Shown: positions 6,702 to 15,224 of the stretch, piece after piece | How positions within the stretch are numbered: the first letter of the stretch is position 1 | Layout: each line of letters opens with the position of its first letter | Source: Sinomicrobium weinanense | Lineage (GTDB): Bacteria > Bacteroidota > Bacteroidia > Flavobacteriales > Flavobacteriaceae | Length of the DNA stretch: 64,000 nt | Assembly: GCF_018863395.1 (NCBI RefSeq) | Contig: NZ_JAHKRR010000002.1 | Location: 124,001 to 188,000, forward strand | Direction of reading: 5' to 3' | The notes under the pieces: model-generated | Told to the model about the DNA's origin: nothing | What the model saw: only the letters and a program-made list of their open reading frames with translations | Databases searched by the model: none | Position numbers and translations under genes: made by a program

Positions 6702-9101
6702 TTATTTTTCAGATTGATCTGCATTTTGTTTCGGAGCAAGATCACTCCCCAGCCATATTTTTTGTCCGGCCGGAAGTTTTATCTCCTTTTCGGTACCGTT
6801 ATAAAGCAACCTGCATGTTTTGGCTTTTTTGGAATACAGGCCGAGGCCGGTCAGTTTACCATCTTTCCATGTTATATCCACTTCTGTATTTCCTCTTGCT
6901 ACCAGTCCTTCCACTTTTCCCGTTTTCCAGTTTTCCGGAAGGGCGGGAAGTATCCGGATAAATCCTTCATGCGACTGCATCAGCAATTCGGCTACACCGG
7001 CGGTAAACCCAAAATTCCCGTCGATCTGGAACGGCGGATGCATATCGAACATATTGTTTGCCATGGATATTTGCAGAAACTTCCGGATGTTCTCTTCCGC
7101 AGAAACCCTGTCCAGTAAACGGGCATTGAAGCTGATCATCCAGGCCCTGCTCCACCCGGTGCCCGCGCCTCCGTGTTCGAGGCGATAATCAATGGTCTTT
7201 TTGGCGGCAGCAAAGGCTTCCCCATCTTCCTGGGTGATCTTGCTCCCGGGATGCAGGGCATACAAATGCGACATATGACGATGCCCTTTCTCGGCTTCCT
7301 CAACGGGCTTGTTCCATTCGAGTATCCTTCCGTCCTCTCCGATAACCACTCCGGGATACAGGTTTTGCAGTTTGGCTCTTACTTCTTTGGTAAAATCGTC
7401 CTCTATGCCGAGCACCTGTGCCGCATTGAGCGTATTTTCAAACACTTCGCCTATGATCTGGTGCCCCATTGCAGCACCGGCGGAAACGGCTGCCGGTTTT
7501 CCGTCTCCGGCGATATACGAATTTTCGGGAGAGGTTTCGGGAACAGAGATCCAGTTTCCGTTTTCATCTTTTACCAGCCAATCGAGATAAAAAGAAGCAA
7601 AGGCCTTTAAAGCCGGATATGTTCTGTTTTTTAAAAACGTGGTATCCCCGGTATAGCGATAATGCTCCCAGTAGTGTTGCGCCAGCCATCCGCCGCCATG
7701 TATCCAGGAGCCCCAGTATGGCTGTTCTGCCCGCATCCATGCGGATGCCCACAGATCGGTAGCATGGTGTATTACGGTTCCGCGGTTGATGCCGTATTGT
7801 TCCTTTGCCGTGATCTTTCCGCGTTCTATCAGCCGGTCCGTAAAATCGAAAAGCGGCAGGTGGAATTCGCTCAGATGGGTTACTTCGGCTGGCCAGTAGT
7901 TCATTTGTAAATTGATATTGAGATGATAGTCGGCATTCCAGGGGGCTTCGATATGTTCGTTCCAGATCCCCTGGAGATTGGCCGGGTTGGTACCGGGCCT
8001 GGAAGAGGAAATAAGCAGATACCTTCCGTACTGGAAGAGTTTGGCCATAAGGTCCGGATCGTCCTTTCCATCTCTTATTCTTTTCAGTCTTGCCTCCGTA
8101 GGAATCGAATCCAGTTCTGCGCCACCGAGGTCGAGAGCCACTCTCTTATAATATTTCTGATGATCTGTTACGTGTGCCTGTAAAAGTTCATCGAAGGTCT
8201 TGTCTTTTACGGTTGTGAGTACCCGGGTGTTTTCTTTTTCGTAATCGTTGTTGTAAAACGAAGTACTTCCGGTCAGGATCAGGGTGGCCTTTTTTACATT
8301 TTCGAGCCGTAATTTACCGTTATCGGCTTTTACGGTGCCGGAATTGTGCCTGACCTGTAACCTGGTCTCGAAGTTCACTCCTTTATCTATCGGAAAAGGC
8401 TCAGACTTTACCACTCCCCCGTATTGTGTTACCGTACCTTTCATGCTTATCTCATCGGGAGCAGGATTGGAAACGGAGACCGTGGGATGCCCGTGATCTT
8501 CCGGGCGGTCCAGCCTTAGTGAAAAATCCATGCCCTCCCCGGCTGTCGTGGCCAGCTCTATAACGAGTACATTATCGGCTGCAGACGCAAATACTTTTTC
8601 GGTGTAAGTATTCCCATCCGCTGTATACCGTACAGAAGCCACCGCACTGTCGAGGTCCAGTGAACGGGTGTAGTTTTCTGTTGTTTTATCCTTGTCGAAG
8701 TCAATATACAGATCACCCATGGTCTGGTGCGATTTCAGCATGGTCTTATAGGAAAATCGTTTTACGATCTCCTGGTCTGCTTCGTGCACTTTTCCTTCTT
8801 TGACCAGTTTGCGAAGGTACTCCAGGTCTTCCGGCGTGCCTTTTGAATCGCCAAGGTCCGGACCTCCCGGCCACATGGAATCTTCATTTAGCTGTATACG
8901 TTCGTGCGCCGGGTCTCCGAAGATCATAGCGCCGAAACGTCCGTTCCCTACGGGAAGTGCTTCCATCCATTCGGCTGCCGGCCGGGTATACCAGAATTTA
9001 TCGGTTTTGCCAGGTTCTTTTCCTGTTTTATCATTGCAGGAAAGCAGTGCAAAAACGGAAATAATGTATACCAATATACTTATACCCTTAATTCTTTTCA
9101 T
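6702..9101 (-). CDS. GH95 family alpha-L-fucosidase, lipoprotein
   Basis: The 799-residue protein starts with a lipoprotein signal peptide (LLSC, lipid Cys near residue 22) and is therefore membrane-anchored, facing the periplasm or cell surface. The body matches glycoside hydrolase family 95: an N-terminal beta-sandwich (WYTRPAAEWMEALPVGNGRF) followed by an (alpha/alpha)6 catalytic domain. That domain shows NLQMNYWPAEVTHLSEF, GAGTGWSRAWM and QIDGNFGFTAGVAELL. These carry the conserved Asn, Glu and Asp residues of the family. GH95 enzymes usually release terminal alpha-1,2-fucose by inversion. The start codon directly follows the stop of the GH29 gene (TAG-ATG), so the two fucosidases are co-translated. 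Its ending is overlapped by an intergenic repeat arm. Confidence 0.93.
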   Translation of the reverse strand: MKRIKGISILVYIISVFALLSCNDKTGKEPGKTDKFWYTRPAAEWMEALPVGNGRFGAMIFGDPAHERIQLNEDSMWPGGPDLGDSKGTPEDLEYLRKLVKEGKVHEADQEIVKRFSYKTMLKSHQTMGDLYIDFDKDKTTENYTRSLDLDSAVASVRYTADGNTYTEKVFASAADNVLVIELATTAGEGMDFSLRLDRPEDHGHPTVSVSNPAPDEISMKGTVTQYGGVVKSEPFPIDKGVNFETRLQVRHNSGTVKADNGKLRLENVKKATLILTGSTSFYNNDYEKENTRVLTTVKDKTFDELLQAHVTDHQKYYKRVALDLGGAELDSIPTEARLKRIRDGKDDPDLMAKLFQYGRYLLISSSRPGTNPANLQGIWNEHIEAPWNADYHLNINLQMNYWPAEVTHLSEFHLPLFDFTDRLIERGKITAKEQYGINRGTVIHHATDLWASAWMRAEQPYWGSWIHGGGWLAQHYWEHYRYTGDTTFLKNRTYPALKAFASFYLDWLVKDENGNWISVPETSPENSYIAGDGKPAAVSAGAAMGHQIIGEVFENTLNAAQVLGIEDDFTKEVRAKLQNLYPGVVIGEDGRILEWNKPVEEAEKGHRHMSHLYALHPGSKITQEDGEAFAAAKKTIDYRLEHGGAGTGWSRAWMISFNARLLDRVSAEENIRKFLQISMANNMFDMHPPFQIDGNFGFTAGVAELLMQSHEGFIRILPALPENWKTGKVEGLVARGNTEVDITWKDGKLTGLGLYSKKAKTCRLLYNGTEKEIKLPAGQKIWLGSDLAPKQNADQSEK

Positions 9102-10538
9102 CTATTGTTCTGAAGATGTATTATTTTCCGCTACTTTGATCTTGAATGTCCACGCTTTGGTACTGCCGACAGCTCTCAGAGCTTTCCGGGGAACTGAAAC
9201 CGTTACTCCTTCTCCTTCGGTATACTTCCATTCCAGGGGTTCGTCGTAACCCAGTAAAAGAACTTCCGATCCTTCTTCGGGCTTAAGGTGATCAAAACGG
9301 ATCCTCTTACCTGGTTTTTCAAAACTTACAGCATAATAAATCGGTGTTCCTTTTTTCCGGGTAAACCGGATATTTTCACCCTGTTTATACCCCGTATCCG
9401 GGCTTTCCGTGCCGTATATCGCTTCACCGTTGACCTTGATCCATTCCCCGATGTCTTCCAGCCGTTCTACGCTGGCATCGGGTATATTCCCTAGGGCATC
9501 GGGCCCTACATTGAGCAGGTAATTCCCTCCCTTGGCGGCGACATCAACGAGATTACGGATGAGGGTTTCCGAGGATTTCCAGTTGTTGTCATCGGTTTTG
9601 TATCCCCAGGTATCGTTCATCGTCATACAGGATTCCCAGTCAAAATCGGAAGTACCGTCCAGTATTTCCTGTTCGGGAGTGCCGAAATCTCCAGCATAGT
9701 CACTGTCGTCGCGGTTCATGCCCTGCATGCCCTGTCGCCCTTTGTCTACCCGGTTGTTGATAATGATCTCCGGTTTAAGGCTGCGCACATATTCATACAG
9801 TGCAAGTCCCTGCTCATGGGTAAATTCTTTCTCCCATTCCCCGTCAAACCACAGGATGGTGGGATCATAGGCGTTAACCAGTTCTTTTAGCTGGGGTTTG
9901 AGATAGTTTTCCAGGTAATCGGCAAAACGCGCTTCATTATTTTCCGAGGGCTCCCCACCCGCATAAGTGTCGGCATGAGAATCGGGATGGTGCCAGTCCA
10001 TAATGGAATGGTAGAGTCCGAATTTTATTCCCTGGGCCTTACAGGCGTCAGAAAGGGCCTTCAGCACATCTTTGCCATAAGGTGAAAAATCTACAATATC
10101 ATAATCGGTGATTTTTGAATCCCAAAGGCAAAAACCATCGTGGTGTTTGGAGGTAATGACCAGGTACTTCATTCCGGCCTTTTTCATCAGGGAAACCCAT
10201 GCTTCTGCATCGAATTCCGTGGGATTGAACTGCTTTGCATATTCTTCATAAACGTCCACGGGAATTTTTGCATTGTACATGATCCATTCTCCTATACCCT
10301 TTGCCTCTTTCCCTTCGTATCTCCCCGCAGGTACGGCATAAGCTCCCCAGTGGATAAACATACCAAAGCGGGCGTCGCGCCACCAGGCCATACGCTGGTC
10401 AAATGCCTCTTCGGACTCTTCCAGGTAATTCACGGTTTCTTTTTCGGCAGGCTGTTTTTCGGGCTTCTGCTCCTTTTGCTTCTCCTTGCAGGCTACGGCC
10501 AGAAAAGCCGTCAGTACTAAAACATGTAATGTCCTCAT
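9102..10538 (-). CDS. GH29 family alpha-L-fucosidase, lipoprotein
   Basis: The 478-residue protein has a lipoprotein signal (LAVAC, Cys near residue 17) and a GH29 (beta/alpha)8 domain. Diagnostic motifs are FGMFIHWGAYAVP, ITSKHHDGFCLWDS (residues 129-141) and ILWFDGEW. In the last of these, Asp 232 is the expected catalytic nucleophile. A C-terminal beta domain starts near residue 390. GH29 enzymes are retaining exo-alpha-L-fucosidases, often acting on alpha-1,3/1,4 or aryl fucosides, so this complements the GH95 enzyme. It is co-transcribed with the abutting GH95 gene and follows the lactonase gene by 70 bp. Exact linkage preference cannot be read from the sequence. Confidence 0.94.
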   Translation of the reverse strand: MRTLHVLVLTAFLAVACKEKQKEQKPEKQPAEKETVNYLEESEEAFDQRMAWWRDARFGMFIHWGAYAVPAGRYEGKEAKGIGEWIMYNAKIPVDVYEEYAKQFNPTEFDAEAWVSLMKKAGMKYLVITSKHHDGFCLWDSKITDYDIVDFSPYGKDVLKALSDACKAQGIKFGLYHSIMDWHHPDSHADTYAGGEPSENNEARFADYLENYLKPQLKELVNAYDPTILWFDGEWEKEFTHEQGLALYEYVRSLKPEIIINNRVDKGRQGMQGMNRDDSDYAGDFGTPEQEILDGTSDFDWESCMTMNDTWGYKTDDNNWKSSETLIRNLVDVAAKGGNYLLNVGPDALGNIPDASVERLEDIGEWIKVNGEAIYGTESPDTGYKQGENIRFTRKKGTPIYYAVSFEKPGKRIRFDHLKPEEGSEVLLLGYDEPLEWKYTEGEGVTVSVPRKALRAVGSTKAWTFKIKVAENNTSSEQ

Positions 10539-10607
10539 AATTTTTGGCGTTATGGTTGTTAAATAATTTATATCGTTCTTGACTGACTTCTACCAGCCCT
10601 GTCATTT

Positions 10608-11438
10608 TTATTCCGGTCCGGCAGGTATTCCGTAGAACTGTACGGCATTTTTGCCCATAATCTCCGGGAGTTCGTCCGGACTGAAATAATCCTTTACGAT
10701 CTTCAGCACTTCTCCATAACCACAGGAAATCAGGCAAACGGGCCAGTCCGACCCGAACATGAGCCTGTTCGTTCCGAAGGCTTCCGTAACAGTATCAAGA
10801 AAGGGCGTAAAGTCCTCCTGTTTCCAGGTAAAATTATCGGTTTCCGTTACCATTCCGGATAGTTTACAATACACATTTTCACTTTCGGCCAGTCTGCGGA
10901 TGTTTTTTGTCCATTCTTTATCGAGCCCCCCGGATATTTCCGGTTTGGCGATATGATCCAATACAAAACGCTGGCGGGGAAACCGGCGTACCAGATCCAC
11001 GGCAGCCGGTAACTGACGGGCATAGACCAGAATATCATAAGTAAGCCCGAAGGCTCCCAGTGCACCGATGCCTTTCCGGAAATCTTCCCGTAACATAAAA
11101 TCATCCGGTTCGGCCTGTACAATATGCCGTACACCACGGAAAAGAGGATTGCCGGAGAACCGGGCCAGGGATGTGCTTACATCCTCCGACAGAAGATCTA
11201 CCCAGCCTACCACAGCTTTTACGAACGGGTTTTCCGCAGCACATTTCAGCAGAAACTCCGTTTCTTCTTCAGATTGGTCGGCCTGTACGGCTACACATCC
11301 GTCCATCCCGTTTTTTTCCAGGACAGGTTGCAGGTCCGAAGGCATAAAATCCCTCCGGATGACCTGCATGCTATCGTCTATCCATGCATCCCGTTCCGGG
11401 TTGTATTGCCAGAAATGCTGATGAGCATCGATTTTCAT
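10608..11438 (-). CDS. Amidohydrolase family protein, probable L-fuconolactonase
   Basis: The 276-residue protein is a COG3618-type amidohydrolase. It opens with KIDAHQHFWQY, a metal-binding HxH motif. It has FVLDHIAKPEI near residue 170 and ends with the GSDWPVC motif near residue 240, which carries the conserved active-site Asp. Members of this cluster hydrolyse sugar lactones, including L-fucono-1,5- and 1,4-lactone, in non-phosphorylating fucose pathways. In this operon it would open the lactone made by the dehydrogenase. It lies 106 bp downstream of the FAH-family gene, separated by a GTGAGAA repeat, and 70 bp upstream of the GH29 gene. Confidence 0.85.
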   Translation of the reverse strand: MKIDAHQHFWQYNPERDAWIDDSMQVIRRDFMPSDLQPVLEKNGMDGCVAVQADQSEEETEFLLKCAAENPFVKAVVGWVDLLSEDVSTSLARFSGNPLFRGVRHIVQAEPDDFMLREDFRKGIGALGAFGLTYDILVYARQLPAAVDLVRRFPRQRFVLDHIAKPEISGGLDKEWTKNIRRLAESENVYCKLSGMVTETDNFTWKQEDFTPFLDTVTEAFGTNRLMFGSDWPVCLISCGYGEVLKIVKDYFSPDELPEIMGKNAVQFYGIPAGPE

Positions 11439-11454
11439 TGGCTATCTGTTTTAT

Positions 11455-11568
11455 GGTGAGAAGGTGAGAAAGTGAGAAGGTGAGAACAGGTTTCCCCTCC
11501 TTTTTACGTTCTCACTCTCTCGCCTTCTCACTCTCTCACTTTCTCACTTTCTCACACTAACATATGCT
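11455..11568. repeat. GTGAGAAGG-type inverted simple repeat (family A, copy 1)
   Basis: Four tandem GTGAGAAG/AGTGAGAA units at 11456-11486 are mirrored after a short C/T-rich loop by TTCTCAC units at 11509-11556. The two arms can form a long stem. The right arm includes the last codons and TGA stop of the FAH-family gene. Related arrays occur at 20552-20603 and 30801-30838. Confidence 0.75.
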
Positions 11569-12410
11569 TTTGCTTCCTGCTTTGCCGATCCGAGCCCTTC
11601 AATACCGAGTTCTACCACATCACCCGGTTTGAGGTATCTGGGCGGATCAAATCCCAGTCCTACACCCGCAGGAGTTCCTGTCGAAATAACGTCTCCGGGT
11701 AAAAGGGTCATAAATTCGCTCAGGTAGCTGATCACTGTGGGGATATCGAAAATAAAATCTGAGGTGTTAGAATTTTGCAGCGTTTCCCCGTTAACCTTTA
11801 ACCATAAGTTCAGGTTATGGGGGTCCAGTTCTTCATCGGCAGTCACGAGGTATGGTCCCAACGGTGCAAAGGTATCGCAGCTCTTTCCTTTTACCCATTG
11901 TCCGCCGCGCTCCAGTTGGTAGGCGCGTTCGCTGTAATCGTTGTGTAGCGCATACCCCGCTACATAGTTCATGGCCTCTTCTTTGGTAACATAGGAAGTT
12001 TTTTTGCCAATGACTACCGCCAGTTCCACTTCCCAATCGGTCTTTTCGGAACCGCGGGGAATCACTACCGGGTCATTGGGGCCTACAATAGAAGATGTTG
12101 CCTTGAAAAACACCACGGGTTCCTTTGGCACATCCATTCCGCTTTCTGCGGCATGTTTTGCATAGTTCAGCCCGATGCAGATCAGTTTGGAAGGCCGTTT
12201 TACCACGGGGCCAAACCGAAATCCTTCCGTTACTTCCGGGCATTTGTCTTTATGATCCGCTAACCAGGCCTTTAAACGCCCTATACCATCTTCAGCAAAA
12301 AAATCTTCCGTATAGTCCTGCCCGAAATCGCTCACATCGAGTTGTTTGCCATCCGGCAGTTCTACTCCCGGTTTTTCCTTTCCTTCGGGGCCAAATCTGA
12401 ATAGTTTCAT
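11544..12410 (-). CDS. Fumarylacetoacetate hydrolase family protein, probable 2,4-diketo-3-deoxy-L-fuconate hydrolase
   Basis: The 288-residue protein has the FAH-family catalytic domain, with KLICIGLNYAKHAAESG near residue 75 and VVFFKATSSIVGPNDPV near 100. It also has WEVELAVVIG with the metal-ligand glutamates and STGTPAGVGLGF near 245. In the pathway described for Xanthomonas fucose catabolism, a FAH-family enzyme cleaves 2,4-diketo-3-deoxy-L-fuconate to pyruvate and L-lactate. That fits the lutABC genes at the end of this operon. It lies 35 bp downstream of the second SDR gene. The last codons and TGA stop lie within a GTGAGAA repeat, so the C terminus may have been altered when the repeat arrived. 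Confidence 0.85.
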   Translation of the reverse strand: MKLFRFGPEGKEKPGVELPDGKQLDVSDFGQDYTEDFFAEDGIGRLKAWLADHKDKCPEVTEGFRFGPVVKRPSKLICIGLNYAKHAAESGMDVPKEPVVFFKATSSIVGPNDPVVIPRGSEKTDWEVELAVVIGKKTSYVTKEEAMNYVAGYALHNDYSERAYQLERGGQWVKGKSCDTFAPLGPYLVTADEELDPHNLNLWLKVNGETLQNSNTSDFIFDIPTVISYLSEFMTLLPGDVISTGTPAGVGLGFDPPRYLKPGDVVELGIEGLGSAKQEAKAYVSVRK

Positions 12411-12444
12411 TCGTTATGTGTTTGTTTTTATTTGTGGTTCTTTT

Positions 12445-13200
12445 TTAGCTGTTCAATTTAATAAACCCTCCGTCCAGCGGGTAATCTGTCCCGGTGGTAA
12501 AAGACGCTTCGTCAGAGCACAGGAAATAGGCCAGGTTGGCCACTTCTTCGGGTTTGGCCATACGCCCTATGGGCTGGGTTTTGGAGAGGGTGTCGTACAT
12601 TTCCTTTTCCCTGCCGGGATAATTTTTGGCCAGGAAACCGTCTACGAAAGGCGTATGCACCCTGGCCGGGGAAATGCTGTTACAACGGATACCTTCAGAT
12701 ACATAGTCCTTGGCAACGGAATAGGTTATCGCCAGGACCGCACCTTTGGTCATGGAGTAGGCAAAACGGTCGGCAATACCTACATGGGAGGCTATGGATG
12801 CCATATTGAGGATCACACCTCCGCCGTTTTTCTTCATATGAGGTATTGCGGCATGAATGCAATTGTACACCCCTTTTACGTTTACGGCAAAAAGTTTGTC
12901 CATATCGGCCTCGGTAGTTGTTTCTACGGTGCCGATGTGGGATACTCCGGCATTATTGATGAGAATGTCAATAGTACCCGAGGCTGCAATGTCATCGATC
13001 ACCCTGAGCACTTCTGCCTGGTCACTGACATCACAGGGGATGATCTGCAGGGTATCTCCATCATCTTCCGAAAAGGCTTCTCTGGCTCCTTCGACATTTC
13101 GTTCCAGCATAAAAACAGTGTGCCCCTTATCGAGGAACACACGTGTTATCGCAGCTCCTATACCGGAGCCTCCACCGGTTATAATTACATTTTTTGACAT
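12445..13200 (-). CDS. SDR-family oxidoreductase, probable 2-keto-3-deoxy-L-fuconate dehydrogenase
   Basis: This 251-residue short-chain dehydrogenase has TGGGSGIG at the N terminus, NNAG near residue 85, a catalytic Ser in NMASIAS and a canonical YSMTK motif. The C-terminal DGGF is also typical. It is the complete-triad SDR of the operon. Its place just upstream of the FAH-family hydrolase gene (35 bp) suggests it oxidises 2-keto-3-deoxy-L-fuconate to the 2,4-diketo acid that the hydrolase splits. The alternative, that it is the first-step L-fucose dehydrogenase, cannot be excluded from sequence alone. Confidence 0.8.
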   Translation of the reverse strand: MSKNVIITGGGSGIGAAITRVFLDKGHTVFMLERNVEGAREAFSEDDGDTLQIIPCDVSDQAEVLRVIDDIAASGTIDILINNAGVSHIGTVETTTEADMDKLFAVNVKGVYNCIHAAIPHMKKNGGGVILNMASIASHVGIADRFAYSMTKGAVLAITYSVAKDYVSEGIRCNSISPARVHTPFVDGFLAKNYPGREKEMYDTLSKTQPIGRMAKPEEVANLAYFLCSDEASFTTGTDYPLDGGFIKLNS

Positions 13201-13363
13201 TTTATTGTGATTTCTAATTGTTCTAAGTTTAAAGTTGCGGGGGACCAGTTACCAGTTGCAGGTTGCCAGTTTTTATACTTCCTCTTTACTTCACTCCTTT
13301 TAACTTTTTTACTCCGTCATTATCACTAAAATACTTCATCCCTCTAACTTCACACTTCGTATT

Positions 13364-14983
13364 TTACAATGAAATTCCTCTTTTCCATGGAATAAAATCA
13401 TCCTGTTGCAGTTTTTGGGCACAGGTTTGTTTTTCTCCGCTCGCCACTGCAATAATGAGTTCCATCAATTCGTCGGCCAGTTCCTTTTGCGATTTGCTTT
13501 CGGAAAAAAGCCTCCCGGCATCAAAGTCGATAATATCATTTATTTTTTCGGGGAGCATGGAATTGGACGATATTTTCACCACGGGGCAGACCGGATTTCC
13601 TGTCGGAGTTCCGAGGCCGGTGGAAAAAAGGATGATGTTGGCCCCTGCTCCGGCCAATCCGGTTGTCGATTCTACATCATTCCCAGGCGTACAAAGCAGG
13701 TTAAGGCCTTTTCGGGTAGCGTATTCCCCATAATCCAATACGTCCGATATGGGGCTTCTCCCCCCCTTTGTCGCCGCTCCGGCAGATTTTATGGCATCGG
13801 TAATCAATCCGTCCCTGATATTTCCGGGAGAGGGATTCATATCAAAACCGGAGCCGACCTCTTGTGCCCTGGTTTCGTAGTTTCGCATTAAGCGTACGAA
13901 TTTTCCGGCGGTTTCCCTGGTAGTACAACGATCTATCAGATCCTGTTCCACACCACACAGTTCGGGGAACTCAGACAGAATACTCTTCCCTTTCAATGCG
14001 TTGATCCGGTCTGCGACCACACCGATCAGCGGGTTGGCGGAGATCCCGGAAAAACCATCAGAACCACCACATTCCAGCCCGAGGGTCAGTTTGGAAAGGG
14101 GGGCCGAGGTTCTCCGGCAATTGTTGGCTTTCCTGAGCCCTTCGAAAGTGTCGTGAATGATCTCGTTCAACATGGTGTGTTCGGAAGAATACTGTTGCTG
14201 CTCAAAGAAAAGCAGCGGTTTCCCCAGCTCCTCCCCGGTTTGCCCCAGGGCTTCTTCGAGCATGGCGATCTGTGCGTGCTGACATCCCAGGCTGAGCACG
14301 GTGGCCCCTGCTACATTGGGATGGCGTATATAACCTGCAAGCAGGTTTACCAGCAATTGGGTATCCTGGCGTGTTCCGCCACAGCCTCCTTCGTGAATGA
14401 GGAATTTTATGCCGTCTACATTCGGGAATACCTTATTTTTTTCCACAGTGTTTGTCCCTTCCTGTGTTCTGCCCTGAAATTTCCCGGCCAATTCCCTGAC
14501 CTGTAATTTATAGGGGTTTTCTCTACGGAAGCCGAGTTCAGTCTCCAGGGCTTCCTGTAACACTTTCAGGTTTCTGTTCTGACAAAATACCAGGGGGATG
14601 AACAACCAGTAATTGGCCGTTCCCACCTGTCCGTCTTTCCTGTGGTAGCCCTGAAAAGTACGGTCGGTATAATTGTCTACCTCCGGCGGCTGATAGCGGT
14701 ATTCCTGTTTTCCTATGTGATACGGAGCTGCCACATGTCTGGTATTTTCTACGGTAAGCATACTGCCCGCCGGGAGCCCGGTGGTCAGTTTCCCTACCGG
14801 CACACCATACATGCAGATGGTGTCTCCCTCATTCATAGCGTTCAGGGTAAATTTGTGTTTTACGGGTATATCCTGTACCAGTTGCACGTCATTCCCGTCT
14901 ATTTCGAACCTGTCATTTTCGTTCAGATCCGTAAGGGCTACGGCTACGTTGTCTCCGGAGTGTATTTTTAGATATCGTTCCAA
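13364..14983 (-). CDS. UxaA-family (altronate dehydratase-like) hydrolyase, probable L-fuconate dehydratase
   Basis: The 539-residue protein is a full-length UxaA/GarD-type dehydratase. An N-terminal SAF-like domain (KIHSGDNVAVALTDL) is followed by the catalytic part with HEGGCGGTRQD near residue 192 and LECGGSDGFSGISANP near 303. The C-terminal part shows GLGTPTGNPVCPVVKISSN. Conserved His and Cys residues of the metal site are present. UxaA homologues occur in the Campylobacter fucose locus, so I infer dehydration of L-fuconate to 2-keto-3-deoxy-L-fuconate. The gene is the first of the operon. A minus-strand TACTTTTG at 15138-15131 is its likely -7 element, giving a leader of roughly 140 bases. 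Confidence 0.82.
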   Translation of the reverse strand: MERYLKIHSGDNVAVALTDLNENDRFEIDGNDVQLVQDIPVKHKFTLNAMNEGDTICMYGVPVGKLTTGLPAGSMLTVENTRHVAAPYHIGKQEYRYQPPEVDNYTDRTFQGYHRKDGQVGTANYWLFIPLVFCQNRNLKVLQEALETELGFRRENPYKLQVRELAGKFQGRTQEGTNTVEKNKVFPNVDGIKFLIHEGGCGGTRQDTQLLVNLLAGYIRHPNVAGATVLSLGCQHAQIAMLEEALGQTGEELGKPLLFFEQQQYSSEHTMLNEIIHDTFEGLRKANNCRRTSAPLSKLTLGLECGGSDGFSGISANPLIGVVADRINALKGKSILSEFPELCGVEQDLIDRCTTRETAGKFVRLMRNYETRAQEVGSGFDMNPSPGNIRDGLITDAIKSAGAATKGGRSPISDVLDYGEYATRKGLNLLCTPGNDVESTTGLAGAGANIILFSTGLGTPTGNPVCPVVKISSNSMLPEKINDIIDFDAGRLFSESKSQKELADELMELIIAVASGEKQTCAQKLQQDDFIPWKRGISL

Positions 14984-15020
14984 TTATGCTGTATTGTATT
15001 TTTTTAACAATGGCGATGTT

Positions 15021-15093
15021 TGGTAATCGGTGAAGTTTATCAATCTCAGATATCTTACAAACCGAATACCGATTACTGACCACTGATCACCAG
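15021..15093. repeat. GGTAATCGG/CCGATTACTGA inverted repeat (copy 2)
   Basis: In the leader of the fucose operon, TGGTAATCGGTGAAG on the left is mirrored by ACCGAATACCGATTACTGACC on the right. The same strings occur in the gaps at 2899-3050 and 46801-46860. It could form a hairpin in the 5' leader of the uxaA-like mRNA. Confidence 0.5.
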
Positions 15094-15130
15094 TTTTTCC
15101 GATCCCGGGAGAACAATCTTCCGGGAATTT

Positions 15131-15173
15131 CAAAAGTAAACAGTTTTTCTACGGAAAAGTTCTTATATCTTTG
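15131..15173. promoter_or_regulatory. Back-to-back divergent promoters of the fucose operon and its AraC regulator
   Basis: Minus strand: TACTTTTG at 15138-15131 fits the Bacteroidetes -7 consensus TAnnTTTG, with a TTTTC-like -33 near 15158-15155. Plus strand: TATCTTTG at 15166-15173, with TTTTT at 15144-15148 about 17 bases upstream as a -33 element. The two promoters interleave within about 45 bp. RNA polymerase occupancy, or an AraC protein bound here, could therefore affect both directions. Confidence 0.6.
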
Positions 15174-15224
15174 CTCTTATTTGTACAATATTTGCTCACA
15201 TGCCGTTTCGTTAAAAAATGCCTT

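Noticed and set aside
12346-13197. A 283-codon plus-strand frame opposite the second SDR
   Set aside because: The SDR on the minus strand has complete motifs; the plus-strand translation has none.
15171-15224. The longer AraC start at the TTG at 15171
   Set aside because: It lies inside the predicted -7 element, upstream of the transcript start; ATG 15225 gives the normal family N terminus.
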